From Blasia pusilla (Eukaryota > Marchantiophyta > Marchantiopsida > Blasiales), in contig CM114275.1 of the NCBI GenBank assembly GCA_050084515.1, forward strand, positions 18,476,001 through 18,540,000: DNA of 64,000 nt, read 5' to 3'. Below the pieces are notes generated by a model. The model was given only the letters and a program-made list of their open reading frames with translations. It searched no databases and was not told where the DNA came from. How positions within the stretch are numbered: the first letter of the stretch is position 1; each line of letters begins with the position of its first letter. Shown here in pieces: positions 11,092-20,939 of this stretch. Both the position numbers and the translations under genes were made by a program.

Positions 11092-12553
11092 ATGACGTCA
11101 TCCTCTCCCTCTAGTCTGCCAGTGGAGGAGACTTGGGAGCCATTTCTTGGGCCCAAGCTTAGGGGAGGTGAGAAACGACGCTTGACACAATTCCTATGTG
11201 CTTATAGGAGTTGTTTTGCCTTTAGCATGAAGGAGTTGGGTGCTTTGGTTGGATCTGGTATACGGATTGATTTGGCTAGTGATTCGCCAATCTTCCGTCG
11301 TTCCTACCGATGTAGTGATATGGAGAGGGACCTGATTCAGAGTAGGACGTTGGACCTTTTGGAGGCTGGATTAGTGGAGTTGTCGCATGGAGAGTATGCA
11401 TCAGCCATTGTCATGCCTGCTAAAAAGGATGTGCATGGCAACTACACGGATAGGCGGGTGTGTGGAGATTACCGTCCTATCAATTGGCAGACCAAGGCCG
11501 ATAGGTATGCCATGCCTACACCTGAGGAGATCTTTGATGTGGTGGGACAAGCAAAGATTTTCAGTACTTTGGATCTTCGGGCAGGATACCATCAATTGCC
11601 GATTCGAGAGAGTGATAAGGCCAAGACAACATTTTGGGGTGTCAACTCTCATGGCAAGGATTTTTTATATCAGTGGAAATTCTTACCACTTTGGGTTGAA
11701 GAATGCACCTGCCGAGTTTCAAAGAGTGATGGACAGGATCCTAGCAGGGTTGGATTTTGTTCAGTGTTACATTGATGATATCTTGGTGTTCAGTAACACA
11801 ATGGAGGAGCATCAGATACATTTGCAGATTGTGTTTGAGCGGTTGAAAGCTAATGGTCTACGTTTGCGTCCAAGAAAGTGTAAGTTCTTCCATGAGGATG
11901 TTGAGTACTTGGGTCATGTGATCTATCCAGGTGGTTTGGGAGTTCAGCAAGCAAAGGTGGAGGCTATTGCACTTATTCCTCGTCCGGTAGATGTGAGTAG
12001 AGTTCGGGCATTCATGGGATTGGCGAACTACTATCGGAGGTATGTGAAGGGATTTAGTGCACTGGCAAAGCCTTTGAACCAATGGCTGAAATCAGATCAG
12101 GAGTGGCACTGGGGAGATGATAAGGAGAGAGCTTTTGTGGAGCTCAAGGCCCAGTTGGTGGTTGCGCCTATCTTGAGGAGACCTATCAGAGGATGCCCAT
12201 TTCAGTTGCATACTGATTGGATTATGTTGGGACTTGGAACGGTGTTGACACAATATGATGATGAGCACATGGAGTTTGTAGTGGCCTATGCAAGTCGTTC
12301 AAATAATGCAGCGGAGTTGCGCTATAGTTCATATGAGGGAGAGTGCTTGGCAGTAGTGTGGGTTGTGGCACACTTTAGGTGTTACTTGTTTGGCACAAAA
12401 TTTACCCTTCTAACTGATCACCAGCCGCTCAAGTGGTTGATGGAGTTTGAAAGCTTACAGGGAAGCTTTCACGGTGGGCTCTTATCTTACAGGAGTATGA
12501 CTTCCAGGTGGTACATAGACTTGGAGTTGCCAACCTTGATGCTGATGGGTTGA
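11092..12553 (+). pseudogene. gypsy-1 reverse transcriptase and RNase H
   Basis: The reverse transcriptase shows 'FSTLDLRAGYHQLPI' (first catalytic Asp), then after a frameshift near 11690 'GLKNAPAEFQRVMDRIL' and the YIDD box at about 11769-11780. RNase H follows with 'LHTDW' (about 12207), 'YEGECLAVVWVVAHFR' and 'LLTDHQPLKWL'. A second frame break near 12460-12530 separates it from the linker 'NLDADGLSRNP'. The domain order is that of Ty3/gypsy elements. It would copy element RNA into DNA; the frameshifts make this copy inactive. Confidence 0.85.
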
Positions 12554-12779
12554 GTAGGAACCCATGTACTAGCCAAGAGGATGCAATTGGGGCTAGATGG
12601 CATGGCAAGGTTGATGAGGAGATGGTGTCAGGTTGGCATGCATCTGCCTTTTTATTTTGGTTAGGGGTAGACTCTAGTATGGAGGACCACGTGACATCTT
12701 ACTCTAGTCAGAGGGTAGATGGTCAGCCTTCAGATCCTGAGGTTGGAGATGGGATCAACGTGATATTCATGATGATGCG

Positions 12780-13510
12780 TTGGTGTTGGAGTTCCTACGG
12801 ACCAGTAGTATGCCAGGCATAGTGAGTGCCAAGGAGCGAGACCGTGTTCTTCGACGTGCTAGGAGGTATCAATTGGAGGGAACACATATTCTCCGTGTGT
12901 GGGAGGATGGTAGAGTACGAGTGGTGCCGCATTTGGCTCAGAGAGAGCGCATTGTGCGACATGCCCATGAGGAGTTGGGACATTTTGGGGTAAATCGTAC
13001 GTATAGCTTACTCCTTGGCCAGTATTGGTGGCGTGGCATGCATACTCAGGTGCAGCAGTTGGTGTCATGTTGTATGGTTTGTGACCGGATGAGGGCATCA
13101 TTCAATGCCCCTACACCACAGTTACACCCCTTGCCTATTATGGGGTTGGGTTACAGTTGGAGTGTGGACTTTGCAGGACCGTTACCGTTGACTGTACGAC
13201 ATCATCGATATGTGTTGGTGATGGTGGAGCACTTCTCCAAGTGGATTGAGTTGGTGGCATTACCTGACAAGGCAAGTGAGGGAACGGCGTATGCGTTTCT
13301 TGATATAGTGCTTAGTCATTTTGGTGCAACAGTTGAAGTGTTGACCGACCAGGGTACAAAGTTTCAGGGTGAGTTTAAGATCTTGAGTGACAAGGCTTTG
13401 ATTGATCATCGGACCACGTCTCGAGATCATCGAGAGGCGGATGGTTTGGCTGAGCGTGTGGTTCAGACGATGAAGAGGGCAATACGCAAGTATGGCCTAT
13501 AGAAGGGGCA
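12780..13510 (+). pseudogene. gypsy-1 integrase (HHCC and DDE core)
   Basis: The zinc-binding N-terminus has 'HEELGHFG' and a C-x2-C in 'CCMVCDR'. The catalytic core shows Asp in 'WSVDFAGPLP', Asp in 'VLTDQGTKFQGEF' and Glu in 'LAERVVQTMKRAIRKYG'. The frame ends at TAG 13500-13502, and similarity continues beyond it ('KGHLGDWDIQLPWLAMG'). The protein would insert element DNA into the genome. Confidence 0.85.
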
Positions 13511-13559
13511 TCTTGGAGATTGGGATATTCAGTTGCCATGGTTAGCCATGGGGTAAAGG

Positions 13560-14205
13560 TTCAGTCGCCAAGCATCCTTGGATTCCTTCTCGACTTATTT
13601 TGTGTTATACGACCGAGATCCTGACTTTCCCCCAATAATTTGTTGGGAGTCTATTGAGGTGGTGAACCTTGATGACCCAGAGATTGTGATGAGAGTGTGT
13701 TCTCAGCGGGCAGAGCTCTTTCGGAGAGTTATGCCAACAGCCTTTGAGAATCTTGCCATTGGCCAACACAGGGATACGTTGCAATATGCAACCATTCGGG
13801 GTGGAGGTTGTCGACCATCGATTTGTAGGTTCCATATGGGGGACTATGTCTATTTGCAGCAGATTGCACCGACAACGTTGGATGTGACGGCGGGCCGCAC
13901 TATTTTACGAGTGCACGAGGTGTTAGCTTCTGGAGTTCTCATGTTGGAGGGTCGTGATGGAGTTTGTTTGGAAGGACCATGTGCGTAATTGTGCGCCATG
14001 TCATCTTCCAAATGTGGATGGTACTGTTCACCCAAGCTTAGCCATGATACGTGCTAGCTTGAGGTGCATGTTATGTGGGTCTGCTGGTAACGCAACCCGT
14101 ATGTTGGTGTGTGATCGGTGTTCTAGGGGTTGGCACATGATGTGTTTGACTCCACGTATGGATGTTGTTCCTACTGGAAGGTGGGTTTGTCCTCGATGTA
14201 CTTAG
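13560..14205 (+). pseudogene. gypsy-1 pol C-terminus: GPY/F-like module and PHD finger
   Basis: After 'YFVLYDRDPDFPP' comes a basic module with 'FHMGDYVYLQQ' and 'RTILRVHEVLASGVLMLEG', resembling the GPY/F region of gypsy integrases. A frameshift near 13975 leads into 'CAPCHLPNVDG' and then a complete C4HC3 PHD finger (about 14060-14205): CMLC, then VCDRC, then GWHMMC, then WVCPRC, directly before the stop. PHD fingers bind histone H3 tails. In many plant gypsy elements a chromodomain occupies this place, so a role in directing integration to certain chromatin is plausible. Gypsy-2 has the same finger with all eight metal ligands. Confidence 0.85.
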
Positions 14206-14384
14206 GAGAGGTAGATAACTTGATCTTTGCATGATATGGATTACAGATGTGCGACTAATGATGGGGCAACCTAGCACCCAACCTTCTGATTTGTGCACCC
14301 AAGAAGGTGTAAAGCATGTAGTAGATTTATAGGGCTACCTGGGAGTTAGAGGGACCTAACCGCCAATTAGGGGGGCGAGTTGTG
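14206..14384 (+). other. gypsy-1 3' untranslated region and polypurine tract
   Basis: Non-coding sequence follows the PHD stop. A G-rich polypurine tract (AGGGGGG, about 14367-14376) lies directly before TGTGG at about 14383, the likely start of the 3' LTR. The same arrangement (CTAGGGGGCG, then TTGGCG) is seen in gypsy-2 at about 15985-15995 on the minus strand. Confidence 0.55.
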
Positions 14385-14574
14385 GTACACTTGTGTTTGT
14401 GGATGCTCTCGTCTATGTTATGTATGTATGTGAGTATGGTATGTCAGCGATGTATTTTGTATGACGATGTGGATTCGCACGACAGTTCCCCATCTCTTGA
14501 GTAAGTCATCCTAGACCTAGGGTATCGATGCCCCCCCTCCTTGGGTACCTTGTGCAAATACTTTACATTTGAAC

Positions 14575-14612
14575 TGTAGACTTTGTGAAATGTGGTATTC
14601 ACAAAGTCTACA
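14575..14612. repeat. Perfect 15-bp hairpin
   Basis: TGTAGACTTTGTGAA is followed by an 8-base loop and its exact reverse complement. It lies in the stretch that seems inserted in the gypsy-1 LTR, so it may be part of a small element rather than a terminator. Confidence 0.9.
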
Positions 14613-15033
14613 TTTCAAATTACATTTCTTTCATGAGGCTCCAAAATTAGAGCATAAGGAGACCAATTGATAGGATTTGAACTCAATAGCAAAATACCTT
14701 AAACCACAAACATGTCATCTATTTTGGTACTCCAAGACTAGCTTAGTGGATGTCTTGACTTCTTGTTGATTCCTCACAAACCTTTGGATCTAAGGATCCA
14801 CCATCAAAACTCCTTATCAAAATGGATCTCTCCTATTGACCTAACGCAATCAACAAACAAGATAAGGCATATCCATGTGATCCAAAGCCATATCTTGGTC
14901 TCACTCATAATGGTGACTTATGATACCATCAAACTCTAGTCTCATCAATTGAGCTTGCACATAGATTGTGGTTCTAACCATCCATGTTTAGGGTCAAAGG
15001 TCTCTGAAGAAATAAATTATCAAGCATATTTTA

Positions 15034-15036
<3 letters not shown>

Positions 15037-15089
<53 letters not shown>
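15037..15089. repeat. (AG)n microsatellite
   Basis: About 53 bases of uninterrupted AG repeat near the right end of the segment inserted in the gypsy-1 LTR. Confidence 0.97.
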
Positions 15090-15096
<7 letters not shown>

Positions 15097-15140
15097 TTTG
15101 ATTTCTAGTCCATAGGAAGTCTGGCTAACCTATAGGACCT

Positions 15141-15856
15141 GTCACGTCTTTTAGGATAGATCGATGAGATCTAGTAGAGTGCCTTCGTGAGTAGTGGAGG
15201 ACACGCTCAGTAGGTCAAGGATGACTTGCTGAGGCCGCGGGAAACCTGAGAGAGCAGGTTTTCCCTCCGTTTCGGCTCATTTGGAGCCATATTGAGGAAC
15301 TTACTATTTTAGGTAACTACTATTTTGAGTATATGATCGACTTTCTATTTTTGGTAAGTAGCCCTTGACCTCCTACATCAGGTCAAGAGCCAAGGAGGTG
15401 ACTTGGGAGAATAGGTTACCATGGAGAGAGCTTGGGAGAGGGGAGAAGTATACCTATGGAGAGAGAGCTTGAGAGCTCATTATCTCTTTGCTGAACCTCT
15501 TGGCATGAGGCGGCGGAGATATGGTCCCTTGCCTTGTGAGTGTAACCCAAACCTCTCATTAGGAGAGTGGGTTTGGTTTGACATGAGAGAGAGTGCACAC
15601 CTTTGAGAGCTATGGTGTGAGATGGTATAGAGAGAGATTGGATCTTACTTTACAAAGAGAGAATGAGCTCTCAGGCTCTAGAATAGTAAGTTCCTCAATA
15701 TGGCTCCAAATGAGCCGAAACGAAGGGGAAACGTGCTCTCTCAGGTTTCCCGGGGCCTCAGCAGGTCATCCTCGACCTATTGAGCGTGTCCTCCACTACT
15801 CACGAAGGCGCTCTACTATATCTCACCGATCTATCCTAAAAGACGTCATAGTTGTC
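15141..15856. repeat. Inverted LTR arms (15141-15313 versus 15690-15856)
   Basis: The two arms are near-identical in opposite orientation. Both contain 'GTAGTGGAGGACACGCTCA', 'AACCTGAGAGAGCA' and 'CGGCTCATTTGGAGCCATA'. They arise because two copies of one family lie tail to tail in opposite orientations. Confidence 0.8.
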
Positions 15857-16009
15857 GTGCGCATACACATCGCTACACAACATACATCACTGTCACCGAA
15901 CACACACATAAACACGCACGATCTCATGCTAACTCATGGCATCCAAACAACGAGACAAGAAGTACTAAAATATCGCCAATCGCCCCCTAGCTGGTGGTTA
16001 GGTCCCTCT
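15314..16009 (-). repeat. gypsy-2 3' LTR (minus strand)
   Basis: On the minus strand the sequence begins after the polypurine tract near 15990. It contains the shared LTR block (15690-15856, reverse complement of 15141-15313 in gypsy-1) and continues into a CT/GA-rich part to about 15360. A related but diverged version of the 15445-15600 part recurs at 36900-37075. The boundary with gypsy-1's LTR near 15313-15360 is approximate. Confidence 0.55.
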
Positions 16010-16703
16010 AACTCCAGATAGCCATCTATCCCTACCTACCATGACATACATCTCTCGGACGCTAAGAGCAAGAAGGTCGGGTGCTCATGTGGCCCCATCG
16101 TTAGTCGCCTTTGTGTCATCCATGTCACAGAAAAATTTGGAATCAAAACCCACCTAGTATCTCCTCTATGTACATCTGGGACACATCCATCGTCCCCGAG
16201 GAACCCTAGTGAGAGGTGGCGTTAGACATGCCATATGCCAACCTCTCGAACATCCATTACAGACTAGCATCGTGACCGCACCACGGGCAGAACCACACAA
16301 CATACAACGCAAGCCTGCAAAAACTACTGCTAAGCTCGGATCTATTGTACCATCAATGTTAGGAAGGTGACATGGCGCACAATTATGCAAATGGTTCTTC
16401 CATAGCATACCATCGCGTCCCTCCAGCAAGAGAACACCGGATGGCAAAACGTCACGCACTCTTAAGATAGTGCGCCCTGTAGTCACATCCAACGTCATCG
16501 GTAAGTAGACATAGTCTCCCTGATGAAACCTCCGGATAGTTGGTCGATAACCACCACCCCGAATAGTCGCATACCTCAACGTATCTCGATGTTGCGCAAT
16601 CGCCAAGTTCTCGAACGACATGGGCATCACTCTCCAAAACAACTCAGCCCTGTGAGAACATGCTCGCACCCCTACATCTGGGTCATCAAGATCTAGCACC
16701 TCA
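16010..16703 (-). pseudogene. gypsy-2 pol C-terminus with PHD finger (distal half)
   Basis: The minus-strand ORF 16699-16166 (177 codons) continues the gypsy-2 integrase after the CACTA insertion. It contains 'FHQGDYVYL', 'RTILRVRDVLPSGVLLLEG' and 'CAPCHLPNIDG'. It ends in a complete PHD finger (about 16310-16166) with CMLC, VCNGC, GWHMAC and WMCPRC immediately before the stop. It is more intact than the gypsy-1 version. About 160 bp of non-coding sequence leads to the polypurine tract near 15990. Confidence 0.85.
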
Positions 16704-16739
16704 CACTAGAAGAAATGTGTGGTTTTTATGACTAGGCTA
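16704..16739 (+). repeat. CACTA left terminal inverted repeat
   Basis: It starts CACTAGAAGAAAT and matches the right terminus over about 36 bp with three consecutive substitutions, a one-base length difference in a T run and one later change. It is preceded by TCA. Confidence 0.92.
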
Positions 16740-16935
16740 TAAATTACTCACCGAAAGAATGACTCAAATTATGACTAAAATGGTTGAGTCATAAAATTTA
16801 TGTTCATGCAACTCACGTGGTTATCTGCTTATGACTAAAGCAGTTATCAATACCCTTCAGTCAAGACTAGTCGTACTTGTTTCACTTGTCTAGTAATACC
16901 TAGTCATAAACAACGACTAATGTGCTTAAGTAGTC
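16720..16935. repeat. CACTA left subterminal repeats
   Basis: At least eight copies of short motifs such as ATGACTA, GAGTCAT and CTAGTCAT in both orientations. In CACTA elements such arrays bind the accessory transposition protein. Confidence 0.8.
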
Positions 16936-17029
16936 CATGCTCTATTGTTAAGGGATTTTTTGTTGTTGTTGGGATATATATCATGCATTTCTTGGCTGTG
17001 GGTACCGATGCCCCTCTGGAAAACCATTC

Positions 17030-18600
17030 TTGATTTTTGGACCATATTAACGGGGGTGGAAAGGTGTTCCAAAAGAGGAAGATGGCATTGAGTATGAATA
17101 TTTTAACTCTTGTGGCATTTTCATATTAACATGCTTTTAACATTTCCTACAACCATTAGATGGTGGTGAAACTTGCCACAAGCCTTGTGATTAAAGCCCC
17201 CACAATTTCAACGAGAAGGAGGAGGGGAGAAAATGATGGCTCAAGAAGGAATACGAGGACTTTGACCAGTCTTGTTTTAAGGCGTTGTATCATTTTCGTG
17301 GTAACATGGTGATAACTTTTCTTTCTATCATTGCATGTTAATGAATATTTGGCCTCGCCTTGCCAATAAGTTCCTCCCCATTTTCAACGGTGCAGATCTG
17401 ACATGGAAGATCCCATACTAATACCAAAAATCAAAAGCCTTAATTAGGGTTTACGGTTTTTAATTCCATGTGTGAGTGGTCATTTGCACTTTTTTCTTTC
17501 GCCATGTATTCCTAGGGTTGGGTTGCTCCCCAGGGAAAAGTATCATGATTTTTGGACTCTTGGCTGAGGAGGAGGGGATAAAATGATGGATCAAGAAGGA
17601 GGACGAGGACTTAGAGTAATCTCGTTCCAAAGTGTTCTATCATTTTCACGGTAACATGATGAAATCTTTTATTTCCACCATTGGATGTTAATAAAACTTT
17701 GGCAAAGCCTTGCCAATACGTTCTTCCACGTCTTCAACGGTCCAGATCTGCTATTACAGATCCCATACTAATACCAAAAATCAAAAGCCTTAATGAGGGT
17801 TTACGGTTTTTAATTCCATGTGTGAGTGGTCATTTGCACTTTTTTCTTTTTCCATGTATTCCTAGGGTTGGGTTGCTCCCCAGGGAAAAGTATCAAGATT
17901 TTTGGACTCTTGGCTGAGGAGGAGGGGAGAAAATGATGGATCAAGAAGGAGGACAAGGACTCCGAGTAATCTCGTTCCAAAGTGTTCTATCATTTTCACG
18001 GTAACATGATGAAATCTTTTATTTCCACCATTGGATGTTGATAAAACTTTGGCCAAGCCTTTTCAATAAATTATTCCACATTGTTAACGGTGCAGATCTG
18101 CCAGTGAAGATTCCATGGTAATACCAAAAATCAAAACCCTTATTTCGGGTTTACGGTTTTTAATTCCAGGTTTGAGCAGTCATTTGTAATTTTTTCGTTT
18201 CCCCTGTGTTCCTGGGGTGTGGGTGCCCCTATGGGAAAAGTCTCATGATTTTTGGACTCATGGGTGATGGGGAGGGGAGAAAATGGTGGATCGAGAAGGA
18301 AGACGAGGACTTCAAGTAGTCTTGTTCCAAACCATCTTGTCATTTTCATGGTAACATGGTGATAAATTTTTCTTTGCACCATTGGATGGTGATGAATATT
18401 TTCTTTATCATTTTCATTAAATCGTTCCGTATCTTCAACGGTTTAGCTCTGCCATTTAAGACCCCTTATTGGCGGACACCTCCTTTGGGGTTTTCAATTT
18501 TTAAATCTATGTGTGAGTGGTCATTTCAAGTTTTTCTTTTCCTTTTGATCCTCGTCTTTGGGGTGCCCCTCTGGTCAAAGTTATGCACACATGACGAAAG
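17030..18600. repeat. Tandem repeat of about 350 bp, roughly four copies
   Basis: The block 'ATACCAAAAATCAAAAGCC' occurs at 17421 and 17771, and a variant at 18121, spacing exactly 350 bp. Other landmarks (AATGATGGATCAAGAAGGA, CATGTGTGAGTGGTCATTT) recur at the same period, and diverged copies flank on both sides. ORFs inside, such as 17862-18056 and 18140-18382 minus, are repeat artefacts of one another. Confidence 0.9.
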
Positions 18601-19130
18601 CGTTCGGATCTATTTGCAAAATGGATGATGCGACAAAACACTAGGGTGCGTATTTTGTACTCCTGATTGTAACCACGTCAATCTGGCCGATTTGACGTTG
18701 AGAGTGAAAACTATATAAGTTTGGTTGCCCATATCTATTGTCAAAGGGCTCTTCTTGTAGTGAGATGGATCCTAGGTGGCATTGCTGGTAATATCCTAGG
18801 TTGATGTGGCATATTTAGTCCTAGGTGGCTTGTTGCGTCAGAGCGGGCATGGGAGGGAATGGACACCCGTATAGCATACAAACGTTTGGTGTTTGGTGCC
18901 CAAGTAAGGTGTGTTGTGTTTGGCGGGAGAGAGTGTGCACTCGAGTGGGATGGTCGGAGTTTCTCCAAGAGTAGGAAGTTCAAAGATTAGGGGATTGGGG
19001 AGGTCAGGAGGCTGAGAACAATTTGTTGTGAACGTTGTGAAGACTTTTACGCCTAGACCAGCAAGCTCGCAAGAAGCTCTCGAAGATTGTTTGGTCTCAA
19101 GCTCTCTCTCTCTCTCTCAAGATTGTTTCA
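18601..19130. other. CACTA interior, nothing recognised
   Basis: Sequence between the 350-bp repeat and the first CT tract. A minus-strand ORF (18741-18983) has no known motif. Confidence 0.4.
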
Positions 19131-19780
<650 letters not shown>

Positions 19781-19966
19781 CGAGAGCGTCGAGAGCGTTT
19801 AGGGCGTAGCCAAGGTGTCTCCAATTCTAGGCGGGAAGAAAGCTTTTCGAATTCGAGTGGAGGTAGTTAGAAAAGTTTGGGTGTTGGTGACTCCAAATAG
19901 ATCTGAAAATCATGGTGTGACTGTTTAGAGTGATACCTTAGCGAATTATCGTCGATCATGTGGTGT

Positions 19967-20116
<150 letters not shown>

Positions 20117-20559
20117 CCCTCACGATATTGGAAAACTTCTTGTATAATTAGATGTGGAAGACTTAGCTAGCTAGCTTGCTTGCAAGCATGATATCCTAAT
20201 GATTCACCAACTAGACTAGGATCAAAGAATAGAAGCGAAGGGCCAGAATAGAATGGAAAACCTGTCCCGCCTTAGACTTCATTGTCAAACAGATGGTGCA
20301 TAATTTCCCGCGCTCCAAAGGCGTCGGCACATCATTTAGTCGATCGGCATTCCATGATTGGTGGGTCCAAGTAAGACTTGACCTTCTCTAGAGAGGTTTC
20401 ATTGGCACATTTGTGCGTAGAGTGCAATTTATTTCTGACAATGTAGTCTCTTCATAGTCATTGATGTCGAGTGTTGCTGCACATAACGAATCTACTGACG
20501 GGTTTCTCTTGCTGGCTCGTACGTTGGGGTGCTCTAGGGCTGCGATATTGCCATTCTGC

Positions 20560-20722
20560 TTCGAATTCGGTCGACAACTACGGAGAGGGATTCCTTCGTC
20601 ATTTCCTGGTCAAGGAAGTGGACGAAATCAGCCAAATCAAATCAAGGATCGAAACGATTTTCCCGGGTGTTGTATCCTGTGCAAATATTATCACTCTCGC
20701 TGTGCGGGATGCGATCGTGGAG
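20560..20722 (+). pseudogene. Class III peroxidase, captured exon fragment
   Basis: The plus-strand frame contains 'EVDEISQIKSRIETIFPG', 'VVSCANIITLAVRDAIVE', the helix D/E signature of secreted plant peroxidases (usually VSCADI-ALAARD). It ends exactly at a GTAAGT donor (20723), a common exon end in this family. The Asp after VSCA is Asn here. The distal haem region and the later proximal His region are not seen. It lies inside the CACTA element, in the opposite orientation to the ARIADNE piece. Confidence 0.75.
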
Positions 20723-20939
20723 GTAAGTCCCTCGCCAACATGCGATCCCAGTAGCACTTGGATTCTCTTGTTGAAGGCGATAGATGGGTTTGTTCTTTGA
20801 CCTGATTGTTGTGCCTCTGATCGAATGAAGAGTATAGAGGTCTGAGTTGGAGAGAGAGAGAGAATGAATGAATAGATTTATTGTCCACGGGGACCCCACA
20901 GGGCCATGGGACTTAGTTTTGACACTTAACAACAAATTT

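Larger units (their letters stand above)
7033..15313 (+). mobile_element. Ty3/gypsy LTR retrotransposon 'gypsy-1' with DNMT3-like domain and PHD finger (decayed)
   Basis: The order seen is gag (7033-8298), zinc knuckles and RGG box (8100-8585), protease (about 8990-9500), DNMT3-like methyltransferase (about 9880-10860), reverse transcriptase and RNase H (11092-12550), integrase (12780-13510), a GPY/F-like module with a PHD finger (13560-14205), a polypurine tract (about 14366-14376) and an LTR-like segment. RNase H before integrase marks it as Ty3/gypsy. Stops and frameshifts make it non-functional. The left boundary is unknown and the 3' LTR appears interrupted (14490-15140). Gypsy-2 is a second copy of the same family. 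Confidence 0.85.
14385..15313 (+). repeat. gypsy-1 3' LTR, apparently interrupted
   Basis: The first part (14385-14488) is similar to the gypsy-2 LTR up to 'CGCACGACA'. Similarity resumes at about 15141 ('CGTCTTTTAGGATAGATCG') and runs to about 15313. The roughly 650 bp between (14490-15140) has no counterpart in the gypsy-2 LTR and looks like an insertion. It holds a hairpin and an (AG)n tract. Exact LTR ends were not determined. Confidence 0.6.

Noticed and set aside
7276-14205. Alternative genetic code or U-to-C RNA editing to explain the many in-frame stops of gypsy-1
   Set aside because: Frameshifts accompany the stops, all three stop codons are involved, and U-to-C editing is known from organelles, not nuclear transcripts. 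Decay by C-to-T mutation is simpler.
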